A stretch of DNA of 64,000 bases from JAXLXE01 sp046328115. GTDB taxonomy: Bacteria > Chloroflexota > UBA6077 > JACCZL01. The notes below the pieces were generated by a model. That model saw only the letters and a program-made list of their open reading frames with translations, was not told the DNA's origin and did no database searches. This document shows positions 7,370-16,320 of the stretch, piece by piece (position 1 is the stretch's first letter; each line of letters opens with the position of its first letter). The position numbers and the translations under genes are program-made. The DNA lies in contig JAXLXE010000001.1 in NCBI GenBank assembly GCA_046328115.1, forward strand, positions 620,001 through 684,000. The letters run 5' to 3'.

Positions 7370-9064
7370 CTACTGCGTCAACGTCCAGCGGGCGAGGGCG
7401 TCGTTGTAGTCAAGCTGATCCAGCTTGTTTGGCTGAACGCCCTGGACGCGCTTTGACATTGGCGTGAATGTCTTGAGCGAGTACAGGTACATCGTGGGTA
7501 GCTCGTCGTTGACTACTTTCTGGATGTCCCGGTAGACGACCTTTCGCTTTGCGTCGTCCATCTCCGTGGCGCCCTTGCGGAATAGCTCGTCCACCTTCTC
7601 GCTCTTGAAGCTGGTGATGTTCTGCTGGCCATCACTGATGAGCTGCCCCTTGGAGCTGAGGTCTGGATCGATGCTGCCGCCGCCCCACGTCCCAAGCGAG
7701 AGGTCAAAGTTCTTCTTCTTCACCTCGTCAAAGTAGGCATTGGCCTCTAGGCCCCGCACCTCGACGTCGATCCCGAGCTGTTTCAATTGCTGCTGTAGGT
7801 AAGCCGCGATCTTCGAGCGCGGATTGCTGCTGACCGGGAACGTCACCCGTAGCTTCACCTGCTGGCCGTTTGCCGCCAGCAGCCGGCCCCCATCCAGCTT
7901 GTACCCGGCGTCCTGCAGGAGCTGCTTGGATCGAGCCAGGTCAAACTCGTACTTCTCCACATCCGGGCTGTACCACTTCACGTTGGCTGGGTTGAGGAAG
8001 GTGTACTGCGGCTGGCCGAGGCCGTTCTCCGCCACCTGGATGACGTCCTCGCGATTGATCGAGCGGGCGATCGCCTCACGGACCCGCTTGTCCTTGAGGA
8101 ACTCGTTGCCCACGTTGAACTCGACAACGCGGTACGCGCCGTTCGCGGCTGTCCACTCCTGCATGGTGAGCGACGGGTTCTGCTTTGCCTCCGTGTATTG
8201 CGAGGGCGGCACGGCCGGTGCCCACTGCGCCTGGTTGCTCTTGAGCAGCTCGTACGCCACCGTAGGCTGCTGCCCGGGGCGGATCACGATGCGCTCGATC
8301 TGCGCCTGCCCCTTGAACCAGGTGGGGTTCCGCTCCAGTGTGGCGCCGTCCGGCGTCAGCGACTTGAGGACGTAGGGTCCGTTGGTCACCGTGGGCGCCA
8401 GCACCTGCGGATTCGCGGCCGCGTCGTACCAGGGCTTGCCATCCCAGACGTGCTTCGGCACCGGGCCAATCCCGTTGGCCACGCCGATCGCGACGTCACG
8501 CGCCAGGGTCTCTTTCAGCTTGACCACGATGGTGCGGTCATCCGGCGTGCTGAACGACTCGATCCGCTTGAGGTCATCAAGCCCCACGAAGTCGTTCTCT
8601 TCCTTGATCGCGTTCTGCCACGCGAAATTGAAGTCGGCCACGGTCAGCGGCTGACCGTCGCTCCACTTGAGCCCATCGCGCAGCTTGAACGTGAAGGTCT
8701 TGCCATCTGCCGCCACGTTCCATTCGGAGGCCAGGTACGGCACGTACTCCAGGGTGTTCGCGTCCAGATCGATCAGCGAGCCGCTCCAGAGGTAGCGCGA
8801 GATGCGCGTCCACTCATCGCTGTAGTCGGCGCTGTTGGGATACGGGTGGAGCGTCTTGGGAAGATTGGCGATTGACGCAATGACCAGGGAGCCAGACGTT
8901 TGCGCGGGCGGCTTTTGGGCTGCTTCAGGCTGCCTGGCGGCGGGCGTGGCGGCCGCCGGGGCGCTGGTGGGCGACGGTGCCGGTGGGCCGCCTGCGCAGC
9001 CCACGAGCCAGATGAGACAAGACAACAAACACAGACCCCGGTACACGCTCCGCCACCCGCTCAT
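7370..9064 (-). CDS. Peptide-type ABC transporter substrate-binding lipoprotein (SBP_bac_5)
   Basis: This lipoprotein of about 564 residues has a signal core 'GLCLLSCLIWL' and lipobox V-G-C, followed by a Pro/Ala/Ser-rich linker. Family 5 features include 'LPKTLHPYPNSAD', 'FKLRDGLKWSDGQPLT', 'VTNGPYVLKS' and 'RVREAIARSINREDVI'. I place the start at ATG 9064, which has an AAGGAGG site 7 nt upstream; a longer frame reaching 9145 would translate the tandem repeat in the leader. It is the receptor for the DppB/DppC pair that follows. The substrate is unknown. Confidence 0.93.
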   Translation of the reverse strand: MSGWRSVYRGLCLLSCLIWLVGCAGGPPAPSPTSAPAAATPAARQPEAAQKPPAQTSGSLVIASIANLPKTLHPYPNSADYSDEWTRISRYLWSGSLIDLDANTLEYVPYLASEWNVAADGKTFTFKLRDGLKWSDGQPLTVADFNFAWQNAIKEENDFVGLDDLKRIESFSTPDDRTIVVKLKETLARDVAIGVANGIGPVPKHVWDGKPWYDAAANPQVLAPTVTNGPYVLKSLTPDGATLERNPTWFKGQAQIERIVIRPGQQPTVAYELLKSNQAQWAPAVPPSQYTEAKQNPSLTMQEWTAANGAYRVVEFNVGNEFLKDKRVREAIARSINREDVIQVAENGLGQPQYTFLNPANVKWYSPDVEKYEFDLARSKQLLQDAGYKLDGGRLLAANGQQVKLRVTFPVSSNPRSKIAAYLQQQLKQLGIDVEVRGLEANAYFDEVKKKNFDLSLGTWGGGSIDPDLSSKGQLISDGQQNITSFKSEKVDELFRKGATEMDDAKRKVVYRDIQKVVNDELPTMYLYSLKTFTPMSKRVQGVQPNKLDQLDYNDALARWTLTQ

Positions 9065-9085
9065 GAACGCCTCCTTCTTGCCCCC

Positions 9086-9120
9086 GTTCAGGTTGCCCCG
9101 GTTCAGGTTGCCCCGGTTCG
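9086..9120 (-). repeat. 15-bp tandem repeat in the leader of the binding-protein gene
   Basis: The unit GTTCAGGTTGCCCCG (plus strand) occurs twice head to tail, followed by a 5-bp third partial copy. It sits 22 nt upstream of the lipoprotein start codon, between the hypothetical gene and its neighbour. The copy number could vary by slippage and alter the leader. Confidence 0.8.
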
Positions 9121-9141
9121 GACAGTCGTCAACCTGGAGAC

Positions 9142-9465
9142 TCAACCGACCCCGTTTGCCTCGTCATCTTCTTCGTCATCGTCCATGAGCGCGTCGCTAA
9201 ACACACCGACCTCGCTGCCGCGGTACACGGTGACGACAAAGTCGTCGCGCGGGACGTCAGCGCTCCACACTAGATCGTCGTCGATGTCGCCGATCAAGTC
9301 GGTGATCTCGTCCGGCTCCAGGTCGCGCTCCAGCACCACCACGCCGTAGACGATACTCTGCGTGAAGTGGAGATCTACCCGTGCAAAGGACACGCCGTCC
9401 TGGGAGATGAGATACGCCTCAGACTGCGGGGTCCGGCACAGTCGATCAAAGCTGAGTCCATCCAC
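9142..9465 (-). CDS. Small acidic conserved-looking hypothetical protein
   Basis: This 107-residue soluble protein is not recognised. It has no signal peptide or membrane segment. It is rich in Asp, Glu and Val, with predicted alternating strands ('YGVVVLERDLEPDEITDLIGDIDDDLVW', 'DDFVVTVYRGSEVGVF') and ends in a run of acidic residues. It opens the operon that contains the lipoprotein and the permeases, 77 bp upstream of the lipoprotein gene, so it is likely coexpressed with them. Codon usage resembles its neighbours, supporting a real gene. Confidence 0.65.
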   Translation of the reverse strand: MDGLSFDRLCRTPQSEAYLISQDGVSFARVDLHFTQSIVYGVVVLERDLEPDEITDLIGDIDDDLVWSADVPRDDFVVTVYRGSEVGVFSDALMDDDEEDDEANGVG

Positions 9466-9524
9466 AACGCTCGCTCCTCATCCAGGCGTCGCCCAACACG
9501 CGGGCACGCACGGCCCGTGAACCG

Positions 9525-9533
9525 ATGATAGCA
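9525..9533 (-). promoter_or_regulatory. Extended -10 promoter candidate for the 9465 operon
   Basis: On the minus strand TGCTATCAT is a TG-extended -10 element 60 nt upstream of the hypothetical gene's start. It overlaps the ATG of the divergent membrane gene at 9525, so transcription in the two directions could interfere. Confidence 0.4.
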
Positions 9534-11975
9534 GCCGCGAGGCGAGGTGCCGGCACGGGGCGAGTTGTCGCGGCGCTGATGGCTGTTGCCGGCTCGGGCG
9601 CATGCCTGAGCCTGCAAAGCGATCCCGTCCTCGTCCCCCTCACGTTTGGCATCGGGTTGGCCTGCGCAATCGTCGCGCCAGCGATCACCTCTCAACGCAT
9701 GGCGATGGGCTTCGCCGCGGGGGTGGCGGGAGCGGCGCTCATGGGTTGGGCCATGGCTGAACGACAGGCGTTCAACATCACCGTTGGCTCCGGTGGCACA
9801 TCGGTGCGCGTGGGACCTTCGAAACTCGAAGCGCCACTACGTGCCGCGCTGATCGAGCGCGTGGAGATTCAGCTCAGCCCCGCTGATGACAGTCCCTACG
9901 GTTTCCGCTGGCTGCTCCCAGTTGGGCGGAGTCTCCGCTGGGTCGAACAGATGCTGAGCCGATCCATCCGCGGGGGAGTGGACCGGCTGTGCTTCGTCCA
10001 GGGATCGGAGGGAGACCAGGAGGCCACCTGCGCACGGACCGGCCTGGTGCTTCAGCCCACCGCGTTTGGAGACTCGCTTGACCGCTCCACCGAGCTGGGG
10101 TCGTGGTCCATCACCACCCGGACCGATGGACTGGAAGTGCTATCGCACCCTGCCGTGGCTCCACCGGGAACGACCTCCGGGGTCAGGCTCAGCGGGGAAC
10201 TGGCGCGGCCCGGCGGCACCGTTCTCGTTCGCTTCATCGCTGGCCGGAGCGACGAGTCCTTCCAGATCACGATCAGCCCGGACCAGCGAACGCTCAGCGC
10301 CCAGACGTCACTTCGCCAGGGCGACGAGTCGCGCACCTACGGGGGGCTGTTCACGTACGCCCGCGACGCGCCAGGCTGGACCGCCGCGCTGGTGCGTGAA
10401 CTCAGCCGCGTGGTGAGTCTGGCGGCTCTCATCTGGGGGCTGGCTAGCTTGCTCGGGGTGGTTGTAGCGGGGCGAGTACCGCCCGATCTGCCCAGGCCGG
10501 CGGCCCCGCTGGCCGCCGGCGTGCTCGCCGGCGTGGCGCTTGCGCTCGGCGTCGCCATGGCGTCTGGGGTACTGGAGCGCATCCCGCACGTCCAGGATGA
10601 CGTGACCTACCTGTTCCAGGCGGAGATCTTCGCCGCGGGGCGGATGGCGGCGCCCGCGCCGGCGTCTCCGCAGTTCTTCGAGCAAGAGTTCATCCTGGCA
10701 CGGGGAGGCGAGTGGTTTGGGAAGTACTCGCCTGGACAGCCGTTGCTGCTCGCGCTAGGCGTGCTGGCGGGCGCCCCCTGGCTGGTCTCGCCCGTTCTGG
10801 CGGCTGGCGCTGCTTACCTGTTGATGCTCACGAGCCTCCGGATGTACGGCCCGCTGACGATGCTGGTGACCGGGTTGATACTGGTTGCGGCGCCGTTCTT
10901 CATCGTCATGTCCGGCACCATGATGTCCCACCCGGCCAGCCTGTTCTGGCTGGCCCTGCTGCTGTACGTCGTCACGCGAGCGCGTCAGGGCTCCGCGGCG
11001 GGGTGGTGGCTGATTGCCGGCGCGGCAGCAGGCATGGCCCTGATCACCCGAGGCCTGACGGGCGTGGCCGTCTCAGCGCCCCTGCTGCTGGCGCTCGTGT
11101 GGGCGAATCGGCGCAGCGCCCGCAGGGGGTTGAAGGGGTGGCTCGCAGCGTGCGTCGGGGCCGCGCCGCCGATCGCCTTCATGCTGTACTTCAACTGGCG
11201 GCTGACCGGCAGCGCGCTCACGAGTCCCTTCGAGCTCTGGTGGACATTCGACAGGATTGGGTTTGCGCCGACATTTGGGATGCACGGCGGCCACGATCTC
11301 GCAAACGGGCTCAGCAACACGTGGGCGAACCTGGCGCTCCTGGCTCAGCATCTTTACGGTCTCCCGCCGCTTTTCAGCCTGGTGCCGCTGGTCATTGTCC
11401 CGCTCAGTGGACGTGCCCGCCCCCACGACTACGTCCTGTTGGCGGTGGTGGTGTGCCTGATCGTGGCATACATCTTCTACTGGGCGGATGGGATTATGTA
11501 CGGACCCCGGTACTACTTCGAGGCCATCGGGGCGCTAGCTATCCTCACGGCGCGGGGCGTATTGCTCGTCTGCGGTCTGGATGAACAGCCCGATGATCAG
11601 CGGACCGCCAGGCAGGTGCCCCGCGTGCGCGCAGCGGCATTCGCCGCGGTCGCGGCCGGTCTGTGGCTGGGTGCCCTAGGCGGGTACACGGTCCCGATGA
11701 TCCCGGCCTATCACGGCTTCAACGAGATCAGCCGCGTCCGGCTGAACCTGATTGAAAACAGCGTGGAGCGGCCTGCTCTGGTATTTGTCACTCAGTCCTG
11801 GCCAGAGTGGCAGCCGTACGGCTCGGTCTTCACGGCGAATGGCCCATGGTTAGATCGGCCGATCATCTACGCGCGAGATCGAGGCGCCGAGAATCACGTG
11901 CTGGGCGAGCAGTATCCAAACCGCCACCGCTACGTGTTGCGTGGCACCACGCCGGGCGACCTTACGCGCGACTAG
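9525..11975 (+). CDS. Polytopic GT39-like membrane glycosyltransferase
   Basis: This 816-residue protein has two or three N-terminal membrane segments, a soluble extracytoplasmic insert at about residues 85-290, then a C-terminal polytopic GT-C-like domain. The segment after a transmembrane helix, 'HVQDDVTYLFQAEIFAAGRM', carries the acidic pair typical of the first outer loop of dolichyl/polyprenyl-phosphate-mannose-type transferases, and 'FGKYSPGQPLLLALG' fits the next conserved region. It probably transfers a sugar from a polyprenyl-phosphate donor on the outer side of the membrane. The large N-terminal insert is unusual for the family. It heads the membrane glycan cluster; donor and acceptor are unknown. 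Confidence 0.7.
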   Translation: MIAAARRGAGTGRVVAALMAVAGSGACLSLQSDPVLVPLTFGIGLACAIVAPAITSQRMAMGFAAGVAGAALMGWAMAERQAFNITVGSGGTSVRVGPSKLEAPLRAALIERVEIQLSPADDSPYGFRWLLPVGRSLRWVEQMLSRSIRGGVDRLCFVQGSEGDQEATCARTGLVLQPTAFGDSLDRSTELGSWSITTRTDGLEVLSHPAVAPPGTTSGVRLSGELARPGGTVLVRFIAGRSDESFQITISPDQRTLSAQTSLRQGDESRTYGGLFTYARDAPGWTAALVRELSRVVSLAALIWGLASLLGVVVAGRVPPDLPRPAAPLAAGVLAGVALALGVAMASGVLERIPHVQDDVTYLFQAEIFAAGRMAAPAPASPQFFEQEFILARGGEWFGKYSPGQPLLLALGVLAGAPWLVSPVLAAGAAYLLMLTSLRMYGPLTMLVTGLILVAAPFFIVMSGTMMSHPASLFWLALLLYVVTRARQGSAAGWWLIAGAAAGMALITRGLTGVAVSAPLLLALVWANRRSARRGLKGWLAACVGAAPPIAFMLYFNWRLTGSALTSPFELWWTFDRIGFAPTFGMHGGHDLANGLSNTWANLALLAQHLYGLPPLFSLVPLVIVPLSGRARPHDYVLLAVVVCLIVAYIFYWADGIMYGPRYYFEAIGALAILTARGVLLVCGLDEQPDDQRTARQVPRVRAAAFAAVAAGLWLGALGGYTVPMIPAYHGFNEISRVRLNLIENSVERPALVFVTQSWPEWQPYGSVFTANGPWLDRPIIYARDRGAENHVLGEQYPNRHRYVLRGTTPGDLTRD

Positions 11976-12069
11976 AACTCGGGGATGGAACGCGGTCCTA
12001 TGACACAATCCGTGCCAACCGCGGGGCGGGTTCCGCCCTGTTGCTCAGGTGCAAGTACAAGCTGTTCTC

Positions 12070-15000
12070 ATGCGTGATTCACACGTACGTCTAGCCACGG
12101 GCGCGGCACTGGCGATCGTTGTGCTGATCGGCACGGTGCTGCGGTTTCAGGGGATGGAGTGGGACGCGGGGCACCACCTCCACCCGGACGAGCGCTTCCT
12201 GGCGATCGTCGGTGACAAGATCCGTTTCCCCGACAACCTCGGCGACTACTTCAACACTCGGCGATCACCGCTCAACCCGTACAACCAGGGTTTTGACGGT
12301 TTTGCCTATGGGACGTTACCTCTCTTCGTGACGCGGGCGATTGCCAGCGCGGTGGGGATGGCCACGTACGATCAGATCCACCTGGTGGGTCGAGCGCTTT
12401 CGGCACTGGCGGACACCGCGACCATCCTGTTCACGTTCCTGACCGCTCGGATAATTCTGGGGCCACGCCCCGCGCTGGTGGCGGCGGCCCTGTACGCACT
12501 GGCCGTGGTCCCCATCCAGCTCTCCCACTTCTTCGCGGTGGACACGTTTCTCACCGCGGCATGCGCCGCGGCCATCTACCTGGCGCACCGCGCATGGAGA
12601 TCCCCCACGGCGCTGAACTACGCGCTGCTCGGCGCGGCCTGCGGCGCCGCCCTGGCCACGAAGCTGAGCGCCGCGCTGCTGGCCCCCGTGATGGCGATCC
12701 CCGTCTTCTTGCCACGTGGTGACGAGCACTCCGCGCAACGAACCGTCGGCGATCGGCTCAGCCTGGCCCTCATCGCCGGTGCAGCGGCTCTGATGGTCTA
12801 TCGAATCGGCGAGCCGTACAGCTTCAATGCCACCAACTTCTTCGGCTTGTGGCCGAACGAGCAACGGTTTTCCGACCTCAACCGCTGGGTCAAGATCAGC
12901 TCCGGCGAGATTGAAGTCCCCTTCATGATCCAGTGGGCGAATACGCCAAATCCGCGGTTCGCGCTCGAAAGCATTGCCAGGTGGGGCATGGGCGGCGTGT
13001 CAGGGGTGCTCGCGCTGGTCGGGCTGCTCGTGGCCGCGGCGCAGTGTGCGCGATGGCGTTCAGGCTATGTCTTCGCGATAGTGCTGGCCTGGGCCGCGCT
13101 CAACCTGGCGTACTTCGGCTTCCAGTTCGCCAAATTCGTCAGGTACTTCCAGCCGGCCTATCCGGCCCTGGCCATCCTTGCCGCCGCCACCCTTGTGTTC
13201 GCCGCGCAACGGCTGGGGCGATTCCGACGGCGCTGGGCGTGTCCGACGCTTGCCGCCTTGGCGGTGATTACCGCGGGCGCCGCGCTGCTCCACGCCGTGA
13301 TGTTCACGGGCATCTACCGAGCTCCGCACACGCGCGTGCAGGCATCTGAGTGGATCTACGACAACGTGCCACTGGGCAGCAGTATCGCGGTGGAACATTG
13401 GGACGATGCCCTACCGCTGGGGTTGCCCGGGCGTGAGCGGCGGTTCAACGAGATCTCCATGGAGCTGTACGCGGAGGAGAGCCCAGAGAAGGTCAGGCGG
13501 CTGATCGACAACCTGGGCCGCGCTGACTACATCGTCCTCTCGAGCAATCGCCTGTATGGATCGATCCCGCGGCTCCCGCTTCGCTACCCGGTGGCTATCG
13601 CGTACTACGAGGCGCTCTTTCGAGGCAGTCTCGGGTTCGACCTGGTCGCTGAGTTCAGATCGCGCCCGCGCCTGCTGGGGCTGGAGCTGAACGACGATGC
13701 AGCCCAGGAGGACCTGACGGTCTACGACCATCCGACGGTGTTGATCTACCAGAAGTCAGGGACCTTCTCCGCGGCGGCCGTCGCAGAGCGCCTTAGCGCG
13801 ATCCCCATTGACAGGATTGAGCACACAAAGCCCGTGGAGGCCGGAGCGCGATCTGGGCTGATGCTCAGCCCGGCGTCCATGGAATCACTCAGGTCTGGTA
13901 GCTCATGGTCACAATGGTTCGCACTGGACGGGATCTCAGCCACCCTGGCCGTGCCGATCTGGCTGCTGGCGACGGAAGCACTTGGACTGATCGTGCTTCC
14001 CGCCTGCTGGTGGCTCTTTGGCACATTCCCCGATCGTGGTTTTGCGGTCAGCAAGCTCTTGGGCCTGCTGGGCACGGCGTATACCGCCTGGTTGGCTGCC
14101 AGCGTGGGGATTGGCACCAACGGCCCGGCCCTGGTTGCAGCGGCGGCGTTGTCAGTGGGCGCGGTCTCGCTTGTCTACGGGTGGCTGCGACGTCGCTGGC
14201 TGGTCCCAGAATTGCGCGCAGCCGCGCGCACCATCCTGGCGGTGGAGGTCGCCTTCCTGGCGGCTTTCTGCCTCATGCTCACGATTCGGGCGCTGAATCC
14301 GGATCTCTGGCACGCGACCTTCGGCGGCGAGAAGCCGATGGACTTTGCCTACCTCAACGCCGTCGTTCGAACGCCTAGCTTCCCACCGTACGACCCGTGG
14401 TTCTCCGGTGGCTACATCAACTACTACTACTTTGGCTTTGTCCTCATAGCGACGCTCATCCACCTGTCAGCGGTTCCACCGGCCCAGGCGTACAACCTGG
14501 CCGTCGCGACGGTCTTCGGGCTGACCGCGGCTGGCGTGTTTTCCCTGGCCGTCGCGCTAACCACGGGGAGACGGCCGGTTACGCGCGGCAATCGGCCCCT
14601 GGTGGCAGGCGTGATTTCCGCCGGCTGCCTCTGCCTGGCTGGCAACCTCGACGCGGTGGCGCAGACTTACGAAGCGGTTACGCGGCTGGCGAGTGGCGGG
14701 ATGTCGAGCGTGATCCCGGGCGTCACCGGAGCATTGAGAACGCTCAGCGGACTCGCTACCCTGGCGCGAAATCCCACCCCCATCCCTTTTGATTTTTGGC
14801 GCAGCACGCGCTTCATTGGCCCGGAGGAAGTGGGTCCCATCCACGAGTTCCCGTATTTCACGTTCCTGTACGGCGATCTTCATGCTCACATGATCGCGCT
14901 GCCGCTCCAGCTAGCCGCGATCGGCATCGCGCTCGAGTTGTCCCGACTGGCGCGACCGGACCCAGCGGGGCTTCGAGAGATGTTCGCCGCGCGCCGCCCA

Positions 15001-16320
15001 AGCTTCGCCCGCCTTCGGCCTTACGCGCGTCCCGCGGCGCTGCTAGCGGTCGGGGCCGTCGTCATTGGCGCCTTGCGCGCTACCAACACGTGGGACTTTC
15101 CGTTGTACGTCGCCGTACTCGGTCTTGGCGCGGCGGTGTGGATGCGGCCGGGCGGAGGGTTCACGTGGTTGCACGGCGCCGCTGCCTTCGCCGCGGCGAG
15201 CGGCATTGGGTTGGTCGGCTCCTCGGTAGCCTTCGCACCGTACCTCCGCGCTTACGAGCTGTTCTACACGGGAGCGGTGCCCTCCCCCGCCACCACGAGT
15301 CTCGGGCAGTTTCTGCTCATCAACGGCGCCTTGCTCTTCCTGGCGCTGACCTGGCTGACCGTACGTATCCAGGCCGATCCGCCGCCAAACCAAGCAGCGC
15401 CGGCGGCGTTGATGCTCGCTGCCGCGGCGGCAGCGGTCGGCTGGCTGGGGAACCCGGTCACCGCCACGGTACTGCTGACGTCAGGCGGGACTGCATGGTT
15501 GGCGTTTTCGCGGGCCAGATCTGGACCCACGCTGTTCTATCTTGGGCTTCTCGCGGCCGCGCTGGGGGCCCTTGCCCTGCCGGAGTGGGTCGCGGTGCGG
15601 GGAGACGTGGGGCGGATGAACACGGTGTTCAAGTTCTACTTGCAGGCCTGGGTGATCCTAAGCGTCCTGGCCGGGCCTATGGTCGTCAGCACCAGTAGCT
15701 GGCTGCAACGGTGGCGCTTTGCGCCTGGCGTCCATCGCGCGTGGCTCACCGCGGCGTCGATCCTCGCGGTACTGGCCTTGCTGTACCCGCTTCGAGCGAC
15801 TCCGGTTAAGGTGGGGCTCCGCTTCACACCTACGGACCCGACCCTGGACGGAATGGCCTTCATGGCGCGCGCGCAGTACAGCGAGCAGGGGCGTGACGTG
15901 AACATGCCGGGTGACTATCAGGCCATCCGGTGGATGCTGGAGCACGTGGAAGGTGCGCCGGTAATCCTGGAGGCCCAGGGGCCGCTCTACCACTGGGGCT
16001 CGCGATTCTCGGTGTACACAGGTCTGCCCACCGTGATGGGATGGGACTGGCACCAGAAGCAACAGCGCTCTGGCTATCAGTCGCAGGTGGATCAGCGCGT
16101 CCGCGACGTGCGCAACGCCTACGAGACACCAGACCCCCGCGTGGCCGCCGCGATTCTCCAACGTTACGGAGTGGGTTTCATCGTCGTGGGTGGATTAGAG
16201 CGGGCATACTACCCGCCAGCCGGACTCGAGAAGTTTGAGCGTCTGGTGGGCAACGGCCTGGATGTGGTGTACCGCCAGGACGGCGTCACCATCTACCGCG
16301 TCGGAGATCTGCGCTCTTGA
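12070..16320 (+). CDS. Giant membrane protein: N-terminal GT39-like module fused to a C-terminal YYY (TIGR03662/DUF2298) module
   Basis: This protein has about 1,416 residues. Residues 1 to about 600 look like a GT39 transferase, with the acidic loop motif 'HLHPDERFLAIV' and 'AYGTLPLFVTRAIA'. From about 630 to the end it matches the YYY family. The hallmark is 'YINYYYFGFVL', followed by 'HEFPYFTFLYGDLHAHM', 'TNTWDFPLYVAVLG', 'GRMNTVFKFYLQAW' and 'GLPTVMGWDWHQ'. The same landmarks occur in order in the separate YYY protein at 17370. Start ATG 12070 is chosen; GTG 12049 is an alternative. It overlaps the next gene by 4 bp (TTGA). YYY proteins have no established function; I infer a role in glycan transfer or polymerisation. 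Confidence 0.85.
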   Translation: MRDSHVRLATGAALAIVVLIGTVLRFQGMEWDAGHHLHPDERFLAIVGDKIRFPDNLGDYFNTRRSPLNPYNQGFDGFAYGTLPLFVTRAIASAVGMATYDQIHLVGRALSALADTATILFTFLTARIILGPRPALVAAALYALAVVPIQLSHFFAVDTFLTAACAAAIYLAHRAWRSPTALNYALLGAACGAALATKLSAALLAPVMAIPVFLPRGDEHSAQRTVGDRLSLALIAGAAALMVYRIGEPYSFNATNFFGLWPNEQRFSDLNRWVKISSGEIEVPFMIQWANTPNPRFALESIARWGMGGVSGVLALVGLLVAAAQCARWRSGYVFAIVLAWAALNLAYFGFQFAKFVRYFQPAYPALAILAAATLVFAAQRLGRFRRRWACPTLAALAVITAGAALLHAVMFTGIYRAPHTRVQASEWIYDNVPLGSSIAVEHWDDALPLGLPGRERRFNEISMELYAEESPEKVRRLIDNLGRADYIVLSSNRLYGSIPRLPLRYPVAIAYYEALFRGSLGFDLVAEFRSRPRLLGLELNDDAAQEDLTVYDHPTVLIYQKSGTFSAAAVAERLSAIPIDRIEHTKPVEAGARSGLMLSPASMESLRSGSSWSQWFALDGISATLAVPIWLLATEALGLIVLPACWWLFGTFPDRGFAVSKLLGLLGTAYTAWLAASVGIGTNGPALVAAAALSVGAVSLVYGWLRRRWLVPELRAAARTILAVEVAFLAAFCLMLTIRALNPDLWHATFGGEKPMDFAYLNAVVRTPSFPPYDPWFSGGYINYYYFGFVLIATLIHLSAVPPAQAYNLAVATVFGLTAAGVFSLAVALTTGRRPVTRGNRPLVAGVISAGCLCLAGNLDAVAQTYEAVTRLASGGMSSVIPGVTGALRTLSGLATLARNPTPIPFDFWRSTRFIGPEEVGPIHEFPYFTFLYGDLHAHMIALPLQLAAIGIALELSRLARPDPAGLREMFAARRPSFARLRPYARPAALLAVGAVVIGALRATNTWDFPLYVAVLGLGAAVWMRPGGGFTWLHGAAAFAAASGIGLVGSSVAFAPYLRAYELFYTGAVPSPATTSLGQFLLINGALLFLALTWLTVRIQADPPPNQAAPAALMLAAAAAAVGWLGNPVTATVLLTSGGTAWLAFSRARSGPTLFYLGLLAAALGALALPEWVAVRGDVGRMNTVFKFYLQAWVILSVLAGPMVVSTSSWLQRWRFAPGVHRAWLTAASILAVLALLYPLRATPVKVGLRFTPTDPTLDGMAFMARAQYSEQGRDVNMPGDYQAIRWMLEHVEGAPVILEAQGPLYHWGSRFSVYTGLPTVMGWDWHQKQQRSGYQSQVDQRVRDVRNAYETPDPRVAAAILQRYGVGFIVVGGLERAYYPPAGLEKFERLVGNGLDVVYRQDGVTIYRVGDLRS

